Positions 49,933-62,341 of a stretch of DNA of 64,000 nucleotides are shown piece by piece. The stretch spans positions 1 through 64,000 of the forward strand of contig JAQJVL010000113.1 of the NCBI GenBank assembly GCA_035578905.1, given 5' to 3'. The translations under genes and the position numbers were made by a program. How positions within the stretch are numbered: the first letter of the stretch is position 1; the number at the start of each line of letters is the position of its first letter. This DNA comes from Stictocephala bisonia (Eukaryota; Arthropoda; Insecta; Hemiptera; Membracidae). The notes beneath the pieces are model-generated. The model was not told where the DNA came from. It did no database searches and was given only the letters and a program-made list of their open reading frames with translations.

Positions 49933-51148
49933 TTTTTAAATAAATTTTTAAATATGAGGTTCATTCAATTTCAAAAATATTTCATTCTTTCAATATTCAA
50001 GTAAGTTGTTATGGTCTTAAGTTTGCTTTGAAAATATGTGTCTATTTTCATTTATCACCAGTTGAGTAATTGGTGTTAATAAATCCGTCGAGAAAATTAC
50101 AATTCAGAAATGCAGATTATATCGACACTTAAAACACGTGTTTCTGGTACTAGACTAGACTATAGATCCTCTCTGATTCTACTCCCCCCCTTATACATCT
50201 GCTAGTCTATACATGGTAGAAAACTCCGAGAAGTTAAATGACTCCAGGATACGTGATTCAATATTCCGTTCTCGTAAAATGACACTTTGGCTGAAGTTTA
50301 TTGTCCTACTTTTACGAACACTATAAAGCAAGTTGTTTCATGACATAATTTGATGAAATTTGTAATCATTGTAATTTTACTGTCACATGATAAATAACAG
50401 ATGTTTAGGCATAAACGTTTTGCTATATTTAAACTGCCTACACCCTTCCAATTTGTTATTGTTTGTGATAATATAATTTATATAATTGTAGTGGCTTCTT
50501 ATACAACTTGACAATATGAATATGAAATATGAAAGTGAGACACATAATACAAAACAGTTAAAAACTTTGATCGTAGTTAAAAATAGTTATAACTAAACAA
50601 CCGACAAAGTTACAAAACACAAAGTACTATTGTCATGTTTCAGACCCTTGCTTTCCGAGAAACGTCATAAAGTGTTCATATTGTTTTGATCATATGTCAG
50701 ATATTATAAATGTTTGGCATCTGACTAAGTTTAAAATAAAAAAAACCACTGCTCCTTTTTATGATTGTGTACTGTTTACAACTGTGCTGTTATAATTTAA
50801 ATCAATTAATTTTTAATTACTATATCTGCAATGATTTTTTTTATCTGGACATTTTATTCTTTGCTTGGATAAACACACCACTTCCCGTTACTGAGTAATT
50901 TCCCTAAGGGTTTTACGATATAAGGGCTTAATTTATTGTCTGTAATAACAGCTGGTGTTTATAAATCTTACCGTTCACGTTCTGAACTGTGAAGGTTTAA
51001 AAACAACGTACATAGATCTCTAATGATTTACACGATTTTGAATTATAAAATTTGTAAAATAATTCATATAAAATATAAATAATGTTGTAAAATATGTTAA
51101 ATATCTGCAAAAAATGAAATTGTAGCTCTAAAGTTTCCTATAAAAAAC
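49933..51148. other. AT-rich sequence with one dispersed repeat
   Basis: Apart from the repeat at 50225-50330, no feature was recognised. Confidence 0.4.
50225..50330 (+). repeat. Dispersed repeat, partner at 31221-31320
   Basis: See the partner entry for shared landmarks. Confidence 0.75.
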
Positions 51149-52240
51149 AAAAATATTGACAACTATATATGTAACAGATGTATAAACAATATTGTTCGAC
51201 TCTAACAACTCCCAGTTACGATAAAGGCCTACAATGTACGGTATCCCGTATACCACTCTGTGGTAGATTTATAGAAGTAAAATATTGACAACTATATGTG
51301 TAACAGATGTATAAACAACATTGTTCGACTCTAACAACTCCCATGTACGATAAAGGCCTACAATGTACGGTATCCCGTATACCACTCTGTGGTAGATTTA
51401 TAGAAGTAAAATATTGACAACTATATGTATAACAGATGTATAAACAACATTGTTCAACTCTAACAACTCCCAGTTACGACAAAGGCCTACAATGTAAGGT
51501 ATCCCGTATACCACTTTGTAGTAGATTTATAGAAGTAAAATATTGACAACTATATGTATAATAGATGTATAAACAACATTGTTCGACTCTAACAACTCCC
51601 ATGTACCATAAAGGCCTACAATGTACGGTACCCCTTATACCACTCTGTGGTAGATTTATAGAAGTAAAATATTGACAACTATATGTGTAACAGATATATA
51701 AACAACATTGTTCAACTCTAACAACTCCCATGTACGATAAAGGCCTACAATGTACGGTATCCTGTATACCACTCTGTGGTAGATTTATAGAAGTAAAATA
51801 TCGACAACTATATGTGTAACAGATATATAAACAACATTGTTCGACTCTAACAACTCCCAGTTACGATAAAGGCCTACAATTTACGGTATCCCGTATACCA
51901 CTTTGTGGTAGATTTATAGAAGTAAAATATTGACAACTATATGTGTAACAGATGTATAAATAACATTGTTCGACTCTAACAACTCCCAATTACGATAAAG
52001 GCCTACAAAGTACGGTATCCCGAATACCACTCTGAGGTAGATTTATAGAAGTAAAATATTGACAACTATACGTGTAACAGATCTATAAACAAAATTGTTC
52101 GACTCTAACAACTCCCAGGTACGATAAAGGCCTACAATGTACGGTATCCCGTATACCACTCTGTGGTAGATCTATAGAAGTAAAATATTGACAACTATAT
52201 GTGTAACAGATGTATAAACAACATTGTTCGACTCTAACAA

Positions 52241-52285
52241 AATCTGTTGTTTATAAATCAGATTTATAAACAACAGATTTATAAA
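52241..52285. repeat. 45-bp palindromic insertion in the 129-bp array
   Basis: Inserted between CTCTAACAA and CTCCC of a normal unit. It has 19-bp perfect arms (AATCTGTTGTTTATAAATC and its complement). The arms re-use the array motif TATAAACAACA, so the insert appears templated locally. Confidence 0.9.
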
Positions 52286-52670
52286 CTCCCATGTACGATA
52301 AAGGCCTACAATGTATGGTATTCCGTTTACCACTCTGTGGTAGATTTATAGAAGTAAAATATTGACAACTATATGTGTAACAGATGTATAAACAACATTG
52401 TTCTACTCTAACAACTCCCAGGTACAATAAAGGCCTACAATGTAAGGTATCCCGTATACCACTCTGTGGTAGATTTATAGAAGTAAAATATTGACAACTA
52501 TATGTGTAGCAGATATATAAACAACAATGTTCGACTCTAACAACTCCCATGTACGATAAAGGCCTACAATGTATGGTATCCCGTATACCACTCTGTGGTA
52601 ATTTTATAGAAATAAAATATTGACAACTATATGTGTAACAGATATATAAACAACATTGTTCGACTCTAAC

Positions 52671-53548
52671 AACTCCCATGTACGATAAAGGCCTACAATG
52701 TACGGTATTCCGTATACCACTCTGTGGTAGATTTATAGAAATAAAATATTGACAACTATATGTGTAACAGATATATAAACAACATTGTTCAACTCTAACA
52801 ACTCCCAGTTACGATAAAGGCCTACAATGTACGGTATCCCGTATACCACGTTGTGGTAGATTTATAGAAGTAAAATATTGACAACTATACGTGTAACAGA
52901 TGTATAAACAACATTGTTCGACTCTAAATACTCCCAGGTTCGACAAAGGCCTACAATGTACGGTATCCCTTATACCACTCTGTGGTAGATTTATACAAGT
53001 AAACTATTAACAACTATATGTGTAACAGATGTATAAACAACATTGTTCGACTCTAACAACTCCCATGTACGATAAAGGCCTACAATGTACGGTATTCCGT
53101 ATACCACTCTGTGGTAGATTTATAGAAATAAAATATTGACAACTATATGTGTAACAGATATATAAACAACATTGTTCGACTCTAACAACTCCCATGTACG
53201 ATAAAGGCCTACAATGTACGGTATTCCGTATACCACTCTGTGGTAGATTTATAGAAATAAAATATTGACAACTATATGTGTAACAGATATATAAACAACA
53301 TTGTTCAACTCTAACAACTCCCAGTTACGATAAAGGCCTACAATGTACGGTATCCCGTATACCACGTTGTGGTAGATTTATAGAAGTAAAATATTGACAA
53401 CTATACGTGTAACAGATGTATAAACAACATTGTTCGAATCTAAATACTCCCAGGTTCGACAAAGGCCTACAATGTACGGTATCCTGTATACCACTCTGTG
53501 GTAGATTTATACAAGTAAACTATTAACAACTATATGTGTAACAGATGT
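52671..53548. repeat. Higher-order duplication of four 129-bp units
   Basis: Rare variants recur at an offset of exactly 516 bases (4 x 129). CCACGTTGTGG occurs at 52846 and 53362, CTAAATACTCCCAGGTTCGAC near 52925 and 53441, and ATACAAGTAAACTATTAAC near 52993 and 53509. A block of about four units was therefore duplicated as a whole. Confidence 0.9.
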
Positions 53549-54787
53549 ATAAACAACATTGTTCGACTCTAACAACTCCCATGTACGATAAAGGCCTACA
53601 ATGTACGGTATCCTGTATACCACTCTGTGGTAGATTTATAGAAGTAAAATATTTACAACTATATGTATAACAGATATATAAACAACATTGTTCGACTCTA
53701 ACAACTCCCAGTTACGATAAAGGTCTACAATGTACGGTATCCCGTATACCACTCTGTGGTAGATTTATAGAAGTAAAATATTGACAACTATACGTGTAAC
53801 AGATGTATAAATAACATTGTTCGACTCTAACAACTCCCAGTTACAATAAAGGCCTACAAAGTACGGTATCCCGTATACCACTCTGAGGTAGATTTATAGA
53901 AGGAAAACATTGACAACTATACGTGTAACAGATGTATAAATAACATTGTTCGACTCTAACAACTCCCAGTTACGATAAAGGCCTACAAAGTACGGTATCC
54001 CGTATACCACTCTGAGGTAGATTTATAGAAGTAAAATATTGACAACTATATGTGTAACAGATGTATAAATAACATTGTTCTACTCTAACAACTCCCAGGT
54101 ACGATAAAGGCCTACAATGTACGGTATCCCGTATACCACTCTGTGGTAGATCTATAGAAGTAAAATATTGACAACTATATGTGTAACAGATATATAAACA
54201 ACATTGTTCGGCTCTAACAACTCCCATGTACAATAAAGGCCTACAATGTATGGTATCCCGTATAACACTCTGTGGTAGATTTATAGAAATAAAATATTGA
54301 CAACTATATGTGTAACAGATGTATAAACAACATTGTTCTACTCTAACAACTCCCAGGTACAATAAAGGCCTACAATGTAAGGTATCCTGTATACCACTTT
54401 GTGGTAGATTTATAGAAGTAAAATATTGACAACTATATGTGTAACATATATATAAACAACATTGTTCGACTCTAACAACTCCCAGTTACGACAAAGGCCT
54501 ACAATGTACGGTATCTTGTATACCACTCTGTGGTAGATTTATAGAAGTAAAATATTGACAACTATATGTGTAACAGATATATAAACAACATTGTTCGACT
54601 CTAACAACTCCCATGTACGATAAAGGCCTACAATGTACGGTATCCCGTATACCACTCTGTGGTAATTTTATAGAAATAAAATATTGACAACTATATGTAT
54701 AACAGATATATAAAAAACATTGTTCGACTCTAACAACTCCCATGTACGATAAAGGCCTACAATGTACGGTATCCCGTATACCACTCT

Positions 54788-54840
54788 ATACGGTATACGG
54801 AATACCGTATCTATAAAATTAATTCTATAAAATTATTTCT
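54788..54840. repeat. 53-bp insertion with palindrome in the 129-bp array
   Basis: Inserted after CCACTCT of a unit. It contains ATACGGTAT-ACGGA-ATACCGTAT (9-bp arms), then a direct duplication CTATAAAATTA-ATT-CTATAAAATTA. All pieces resemble array sequence (GTACGGTATCC, AATTTTATAG), some in inverted orientation. Confidence 0.88.
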
Positions 54841-57318
54841 GTGGTAATTTTATAGAAATAAAATATTGACAACTATATGTATAACAGATATATAAACAAC
54901 ATTGTTCGACTCTAACAACTCCCATGTACGATAAAGGCCTACAATGTACGGTATCCCGTATACCACTCTGTGGTAATTTTATAGAAATAAAATATTGACA
55001 ACTATATGTGTAACAGATATATAAACAACATTGTTCAACTCTAACAACTCCTAGTTACCATAAAGGTCTACAATGTACGGTATCCCGTATACCACTCTGT
55101 GGTAATTTTATAGAAATAAAATATTGACAACTATATGTGTAACAGATATATAAACAACATTGTTCGACTCTAACAACTCCCATGTACGATAAAGGCCTAC
55201 AATGTACGGTATCCCGTATACCACTCTGTGGTAATTTTATAGAAATAAAATATTGACAACTATATGTGTAACAGATATATAAACAACATTGTTCAACTCT
55301 AACAACTCCCATGTACGATAAAGGCCTACAATGTACGGTATCCCGTATACCACTCTGTGGTAATTTTATAGAAATAAAATATTGACAACTATATGTGTAA
55401 CAGATATATAAACAACATTGTTCAACTCTAACAACTCCCATGTACGATAAAGTCCTACAATGTACGGTATCCAGTATACTACTCTGTGGTAATTTTATAG
55501 AAATAAAATATTGACAACTATATGTGTAACAGATATATAAACAACATTGTTCAACTCTAACAACTCCCATGTACGATAAAGGCCTACAATGTACGGTATC
55601 CAGTATACCACTCTGTGGTAATTTTATAGAAATAAAATATTGACAACTATATGTGTAACAGATATATAAACAACATTGTTCAACTCTAACAACTCCCATG
55701 TACGATAAAGGCCTACAATGTACGGTATCCCGTATACCACTCTGTTGTAATTTTATAGAAATAAAATATTGACAACTATATGTGTTACAGATATATAAAC
55801 AACATTGTTCAACTCTAACAACTCCCATGTACGATAAAGGCCTACAATGTACGGTATCCCGTATACCACTCTGTGGTAGATTTATAGAAGTAAAATATTG
55901 ACAACTATATGTGTAACAGATATATAAACAACATTTTTCAACTCTAACAACTCCTATGTACGATAAAGGCCCACAATGTACGGTATCCCGTATACCACTC
56001 TGTGGTAGATTTATAGAAATAAAATATTGACAACTATATGTGTAACAGATATATAAACAACATTGTTCGACTCTAACAACTCCCATGTACGATAAAGGCC
56101 TACAATGTATGGTATCCCGTATACCACTCTGTGGTAGATTTATAGAAATAAAATATTGACAACTATATGTGTAACAGATATATAAACAACATTGTTCAAC
56201 TCTAACAACTCCTAGTTACGATAAAGGCCTACAATGTACGGTATCCCGTATACCACTCTGTGGTAATTTTATAGAAATAAAATATTGACAACTATATGTA
56301 TAACAGATGTATAAACAACATTGTTCTACTCTAACAACTCCCATGTACGATAAAGGCCTACAATGTATGGTATCCCGTATACCACTCTGTGGTAATTTTA
56401 TAGAAATAAAATATTGACAACTATATGTGTAACAGATATATAAACAACATTGTTCAACTCTAACAACTCCTAGTTACGATAAAGGCCTACAATGTACGGT
56501 ATCCCGTATACCACTTTGTGGTAGATTTATAGAAGTAAAATATTGACAACTATACGTGTAACAGATATATAAACAACATTGTTAGAATCTAACAACTCCT
56601 GTATACGACAAAGGCCTACAATGTACGGTATCTTGTATACCACTCTGTGGTAGATTTATAGAAGTAAAATATTGACAACTATATGTGTAACAGATATATA
56701 AACAACATTGTTCAACTCTAACAACTCCTGTATACGACAAAGGCCTACAATGTACGGTATCCCGTATACCACTCTGTGGTAGATTTATACAAGTAAAATA
56801 TTGACAACTATATGTGTAACAGATATATAAACAACATTGTTCGACTCTAACAACTCCTGTATACGACAAAGGCCTACAATGTACGGTATCCCGTATACCA
56901 CTCTGTGGTAGATCTATAAAAGTAAAATTTTTACAACTATATATGTAACAGATGTATAAATAACATTGTTCGACTCTAACAACTCCCATGTACGATAACG
57001 GCCTACAATGTACATTATCCCGTATACCACTCTGTGGTAGATTTATAGAAGTAAAATATTGACAACTATATGTGTAACATATGTATAAATAACATTGTTC
57101 GACTCTAACAACTCCCATGTACGATGAAGGCCTACAATGTATGGTATCCCGTATACCACTCTGTGGTAGATTTATAGAAGTAAAATATTGACAACTATAT
57201 GTGTAACAGATGTATAAACAACATTGTTTGACTCTAGCAACTCCCATGTACGATAAAGGCCTACAATGTACGATATCCCGTATACCACTCTGTAGTAGAT
57301 CTATAGAAGTAAAATATT

Positions 57319-58846
57319 CATTCCTCTCTTACTTTTAACTAAACTTGACTGTGATAATACATTGGCCAACTTCTATTAATAACCTATGAATTCGGTGTAA
57401 TAATACTAAAGTACGATAAACTAGATGGGATGTACTAAACCGACTATTTTGATTAAATGTCAACTAATACAAAGTTCAGATACAAATGTCACTTTGTATT
57501 ACAAGTAACATTAAATAAAAAAGGAATTTTATTATAAAATTATTTGTCTTTAGTATCCTCAATAGTTAGGAACTTGAGATAAACACCTTTTTTAATACAC
57601 TTTTATAAATACATTAATTTATGAAAAATTAATAATTTTACAATTATTAGTCACTTTATTTTGTAGTGATCTTTCCTCATTCAATATATTTCAACTTCTG
57701 TGCAGAATGTAGGTTATGTAATTAAATTTTGAACAAACAACAAATCACTCAATACCATGAAGATGAACAGCCTTTATTACTAATCCTTGAGCAAAATTTA
57801 AATTTTATGATGTTCATTCAAATAACGTTTTTAGTTACATTTTATATATTCATTGCGTTTTTTTATCCTTTTTTATTTTATTACTAAGTTTGGATACCAG
57901 AATAAATAAAAAGTTTGTTCATTTATGACAGAATTAACAAATCACTCACAATGCTAAGGACAGTCACAATTTATTTTAATTTAATAAGGCATTTATAGAT
58001 AAATTAAATTTTAAACTGAATATTTCGTTACAGAATATGTTCCCTTAGAAAAAGGAACGTTCGATAAAAACGTAATGTTACGCGTTATAAAAAATTTGAA
58101 CTATATTAACATTATATAAAATTAATTCAAAACCGACACAGGTATTGTGTAACTGCAAACACTGGTTAGATCAATGTTACCTACGTGAACTTTGTTCTTT
58201 GTGTAACTAAACGAAACGAAGAGAAAACACCGTACAATACAAATTACATTTTTTTAATTAGTAGTGTTAATTTAAACTAAACAACGAGAGAAAGTAAGAC
58301 TGTTTTATTTACACTTGGCAGACGATTTTTGAGAGAAAATATTTGGGGTTGTTACGTCATAATTAGTAATTACTATTTTAATAAATAACCATCCACCTGA
58401 GATTGAGCTTTTTTCAACTAAACATTTCAATAACGAATATACTTTACCTTGAAACTATTTCAATTTTTCCACCAACGTCAGCTAGTGCAGTTTAAAAATT
58501 ACTTAAAACGAGATGCCCTTGAATAATCAGTAAATTACAACAATAACAAACAATTAATGTGCTATTTAATAATAATTTAACCTGTACCACACCGAAAATC
58601 AGTATAGTAATACTAATTGATAAATTAATCGTTAAATAATATAGTAAATATGTGAACAAAGCTTTCGATAAGTTCTGAGCTTGTTAGAATGATTTAAAAT
58701 GATCACTCTCTCATTGTTTAAAGTGTGAAATAATATTAATATTATAACTATACATCAATATTAGGATCAGACTACCGGTAAGTGAAAGAATTGTTATTTA
58801 GTTTCAAAAGTTCATTGTATATTAATTCATAAATGCATAAAAGTAT
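57319..58846. other. AT-rich sequence, nothing recognised
   Basis: Unique AT-rich spacer between the 129-bp and 147-bp arrays. No supported gene. Confidence 0.45.
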
Positions 58847-60302
58847 GTACAGTATATGAGACATAAGGACGTAGGAGTGTTACGAATAATACATGTATGC
58901 GCTTCATATTGGAACCATGAGTTTGGCTGTAACACAGATAGACATTCGAGACCAACACCTGCAGACTTACAGAAGACGACACTGTACAGTATATGAGACA
59001 CAAGGACGTATTAGTGTAACGAGTAATACATGTATTCGCTTCATATTGAAACCATGAGTTTGGCCGAATCACAGATGGACACTTACAGACATTTGAGACC
59101 AACACCTGCAGACTTACAGAAGACGACACTGTACAGTATATGAGACACAAGGACGTATTAGTGTAACGAATAATACATGTATTCGCTTCATATTGAAACC
59201 ATGAGTTTGGCCGAATCACAGATGGACACTTACAGACATTCGAGACCAACACCTGCAGACTTACAGAGGACGACACAGTACAGTATATGAGACATAAGGA
59301 CGTACTAGTGTTACGAATAATACATGTATTCGCTTCATATTGGAACCATGAGTTTGGCTGTAACACAGATGGACACTTACAGACATTTGAGACCAACACC
59401 TGCAGACTTACAGAAGACGACACTGTACAGTATATGAGACACAAGGACGTATTAGTGTAACGAATAATACATGTATTCGCTTCATATTGAAACCATGAGT
59501 TTGGCCGAATCACAGATGGACACTTGCAGACATTTGAGACCAACACCTGCAGACTTACAGAAGACGACACTATACAGTATATGAGACACAAGGACGTATT
59601 AGTGTAACGAATAATACATGTATTCACTTCATATTGAAACCATGAGTTTGGCTGAATCACAGATGGACACTTGCAGACATTTGAGACCAACACCTGCAGA
59701 CTTACAGAGGACGACACAGTACAGTATATGAGACATAAGGACGTATTAGTGTTACGAATAATAGGCTACATGTATTCGCTTCATATTGAAACCATGAGTT
59801 TGGCTGTAACACAGATGGACACTTACAGACATTCGAGACCAACACCTGCAGACTTACAGAGGACGACACAGTACAGTATATGAGACACAAGGACGTACTA
59901 GTGTTACGAATAATACATGTATTCGCTTCATATTGAAACCATGAGTTTGGCCGAATCACAGATAGACACTTACAGACATTTGAGACCAACACCTGCAGAC
60001 TTACAGAGGACGATACAGTACAGTATATGAGACACAAGGACGTACTAGTGTTACGAATAATACATGTATTCCCTTCATATTGGAACCATGAGTTTGGCTG
60101 TAACACAGATAGACATTCGAGACCAACACCTGCAGACTTACAGAAGACGACACTGTACAGTATATGAGACATAAGGACGTACTGTATTAGTGTTACGAAT
60201 AATACATGTATTCCCTTCATATTGGAACCAGGTGTTTGGCCGAAACACAGATGGATACTTACAGACATTCGAGACCAACACCTATAGACTTACAGAAGAC
60301 GA
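58847..60302. repeat. 147-bp tandem repeat, 10 units
   Basis: GTACAGTATATGAGACA anchors lie at 58847, 58984, 59131, 59278, 59425, 59572, 59719, 59871, 60018 and 60155. Spacing is 147 except 137 at both ends (loss of about 10 bases around TGGACACTTAC) and 152 once (5 extra bases near 59763). The minus frame gives a 49-residue repeat (SSSVSLQVLVSNVCKCPSV at its start), open for 296 codons (59717-58827) and 188 codons (60268-59702). The 10- and 5-base changes shift the frame, which argues against coding. Confidence 0.95.
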
Positions 60303-60820
60303 AAATTGAAGATATCAAAAGAAAAGTTCTTAAAGGGAATTATATAGAAACATTTAAAGTGTTCTTTAAAAAATTAACTTCCGAAATTCAACTATGAAAC
60401 TGAAGAACGTTTATGAATAATGCTATTGGACTAATTTAATGAGCTTATAAAAGATTTTCACGAACCTATAACCTCTAGTATATATTTTATTCAAACTCCC
60501 AAAAGCACGTACTTCAAAAGCCAAAAAAACACCTTAAATTTTATTTCTATAATCTTCGACTAAGTGTTTTCAACAACACTTACCAACATTTTAGATCAAA
60601 GTACGTATTAAGAATACCACAAAATAAATATAACATTAAATATAAACAGGATGTTATTATAACTATTTTTGCGGATTTTTATCTCCATATACAATATAAA
60701 GAATGAATAATTCCATTGATTTATTGAGTTTATAGCCAATACATTAAGTATATTTCTTCTGACATTATTTATACTTTTATTTAGTTGTTTGTATTTATTC
60801 TTGTAATATTATGAAAAAAT
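60303..60820. other. AT-rich flank, small plus frame
   Basis: A plus frame from 60206 to 60397 leaves the last array unit and continues into unique sequence as a lysine-rich stretch (KTKIEDIKRKVLKGNYIETF). It lacks a start of its own and any recognisable domain. Chance is the simplest explanation. Confidence 0.3.
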
Positions 60821-61578
60821 ATATAGTGTGTTAAAAAAGTATGCAACCACCTTCATTACTCTATAACGGGTCCAGATAAATAAATGAGATTTAGTATACC
60901 TATGTTGAACGTTTTTTTTTTCTATTTTTTTAGTAGTTTATAATTTTTTTTACCTAGTGGGGAGGGCCCATGCAGGAGTTCATAAATAGTTTAAATGAAA
61001 GTCTATGATGAGTTTCCCACCATCTTAAAGCATATTTTTTCTGAATAACACACCATAAGTTTCAAGTCAAAAGAACCACCTTATCAGAAATGGCGGCTTG
61101 TTAACCTTTCTTAGCAGTGATATTCAAGTGTGAATTTGACATTTTGTAAAAGCCAGTTACTAAGCATTAATTAAAGAAATATAAAATTATAATAAAATTG
61201 TATTATTTACATACTGGTACAAATAACTCTTAGAACAAAACTGGCTTTTACAACATGTCACCCACTCATATATCACTGTTAAGAAAGGTTAACCAGTCGC
61301 CATTTCTGATAGGGTGGTTCTTTAGACTTGAAACTTATAGCGTCTTATTCAGAAAAGAATAGGCTTTAAAATTATGGACAACTCAACATAGAGATTCATT
61401 TAAGCTTTTTACGAAATCATCCACGGTCCCTCCCCTTTAGGTTGACAAAAAAATTACAAACTGCAGCAAAAGATAGAAAAAAAACTTTCTGCAGAGGTAT
61501 ACTAAATCTCAATCATTTATCTATACCCATTTAAGAGAAACGAAGGTGGTTCCATACTTTTTCAACACCCTGTATATA
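60821..61578. mobile_element. Foldback element 2 (long terminal inverted arms)
   Basis: The left arm (about 60821-61160) is complementary to the right arm (about 61236-61578). Ends read TATATAGTGTGTTAAAAAAG and, inverted, TATACAGGGTGTTGAAAAAG. Inner matches include GTATGCAACCACCTTC, TTTAGTATACCT, TCAGAAATGGCGGCTTGTTA and GTAAAAGCCAG. The loop is about 75 bases. TATA on both flanks is compatible with TA-targeting. No protein is encoded. Confidence 0.88.
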
Positions 61579-62341
61579 GTAGCAATATAGTAAATACAAT
61601 AGGATCTTGTAAATTTAAATACCTAAGCTCTTGACTTCGGTGTAATCGTGACAAGAATGTAAGTAAAAGGAAACGTTGTTTAATTTTATGAAATATAACA
61701 ATGTTAAGTTATTTTGCATACTCTTCTTCCTCTATATCATACTCTAGTCTCCTTCATTTGGTCCAGTGTATTATAAAAAGAAAGGCTCAACTCATGGAAA
61801 TATTAATGTAATCATTTTAATATTTTAACAGCTACTGAACAAGATTCAGGAGATCAAAACCAATTCACGAGGTATTGTGTCGATTACGAATAAATGTGAT
61901 TTCTGTTCTTTACAATACAATATAAAGTGAATTTAATTAACGTTTGAACTTGGAACTCGGGTAGTACTTTGAGTTCATAAGTACTGTGAAGGCATGTTGT
62001 TGCACCCCTCATAAATATGCAAGGGCGGACCGGAAGTTCCCTTCCGTGGAACACCTAATTCCGGTTCTACATGCCCACAACCTATTCACTAAACACTCAA
62101 CTCCATTTCCACCTTAGTAGACCTTTATTAACGTATTTTGTATTCATCATTATACAGTATGTTAAAATATTTTTTTTTAAATATAAAGCTATTCAATTTA
62201 TATTTATCAAAATTTCTACTGATTGTGATTAAGTATTACGGTATTTACTGTATTTTTTTAATGAGGTTTAATTATATGTTCGGAAAATATTTATAAGTAG
62301 AAAAGTTTACTGCTCTAAATAGAGTTTCCCTATAAAACGTA
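61579..62341. other. AT-rich sequence, nothing recognised
   Basis: A GC-richer patch at 61980-62080 contains GGGCGGACCGGAAGTTCCC and AATTCCGGTTCTAC. No gene recognised. Confidence 0.4.

Larger units (their letters stand above)
51149..57318. repeat. 129-bp satellite-like array, 47 periods
   Basis: The anchor AAATATTGACAAC recurs from 51151 to its last, partial match at 57312. That distance is 6,161 bases; after removing insertions of 45 and 53 bases it is 6,063, exactly 47 x 129. Unit landmarks on plus: ACAGATGTATAAACAACATT, TTCGACTCTAACAACTCCC, GATAAAGGCCTACAATGTAC, GGTATCCCGTATACCACTCT. On minus, one frame is open in most units, giving a 43-residue repeat (MGVVRVEQCCLYICYTYSCQ at its start). 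Runs reach 343 codons (56086-55055) and 221 codons (57247-56582). The frame stops wherever a unit reads CAGTTACG instead of CATGTACG (TAC to TAA). Units differ by many amino-acid-changing substitutions (T/I, N/K, R/Q/L), which argues against coding. Subtypes cluster: AATTTTATAGAAATAAAA units dominate 54.6-56.4 kb. Confidence 0.95.

Noticed and set aside
51149..60302. CRISPR-like array
   Set aside because: Units are contiguous without unique spacers, and the context is eukaryotic.
60206..60397. Short gene fused to the last 147-bp unit
   Set aside because: The lysine-rich tail has no recognisable domain, and the start codon lies within the repeat.
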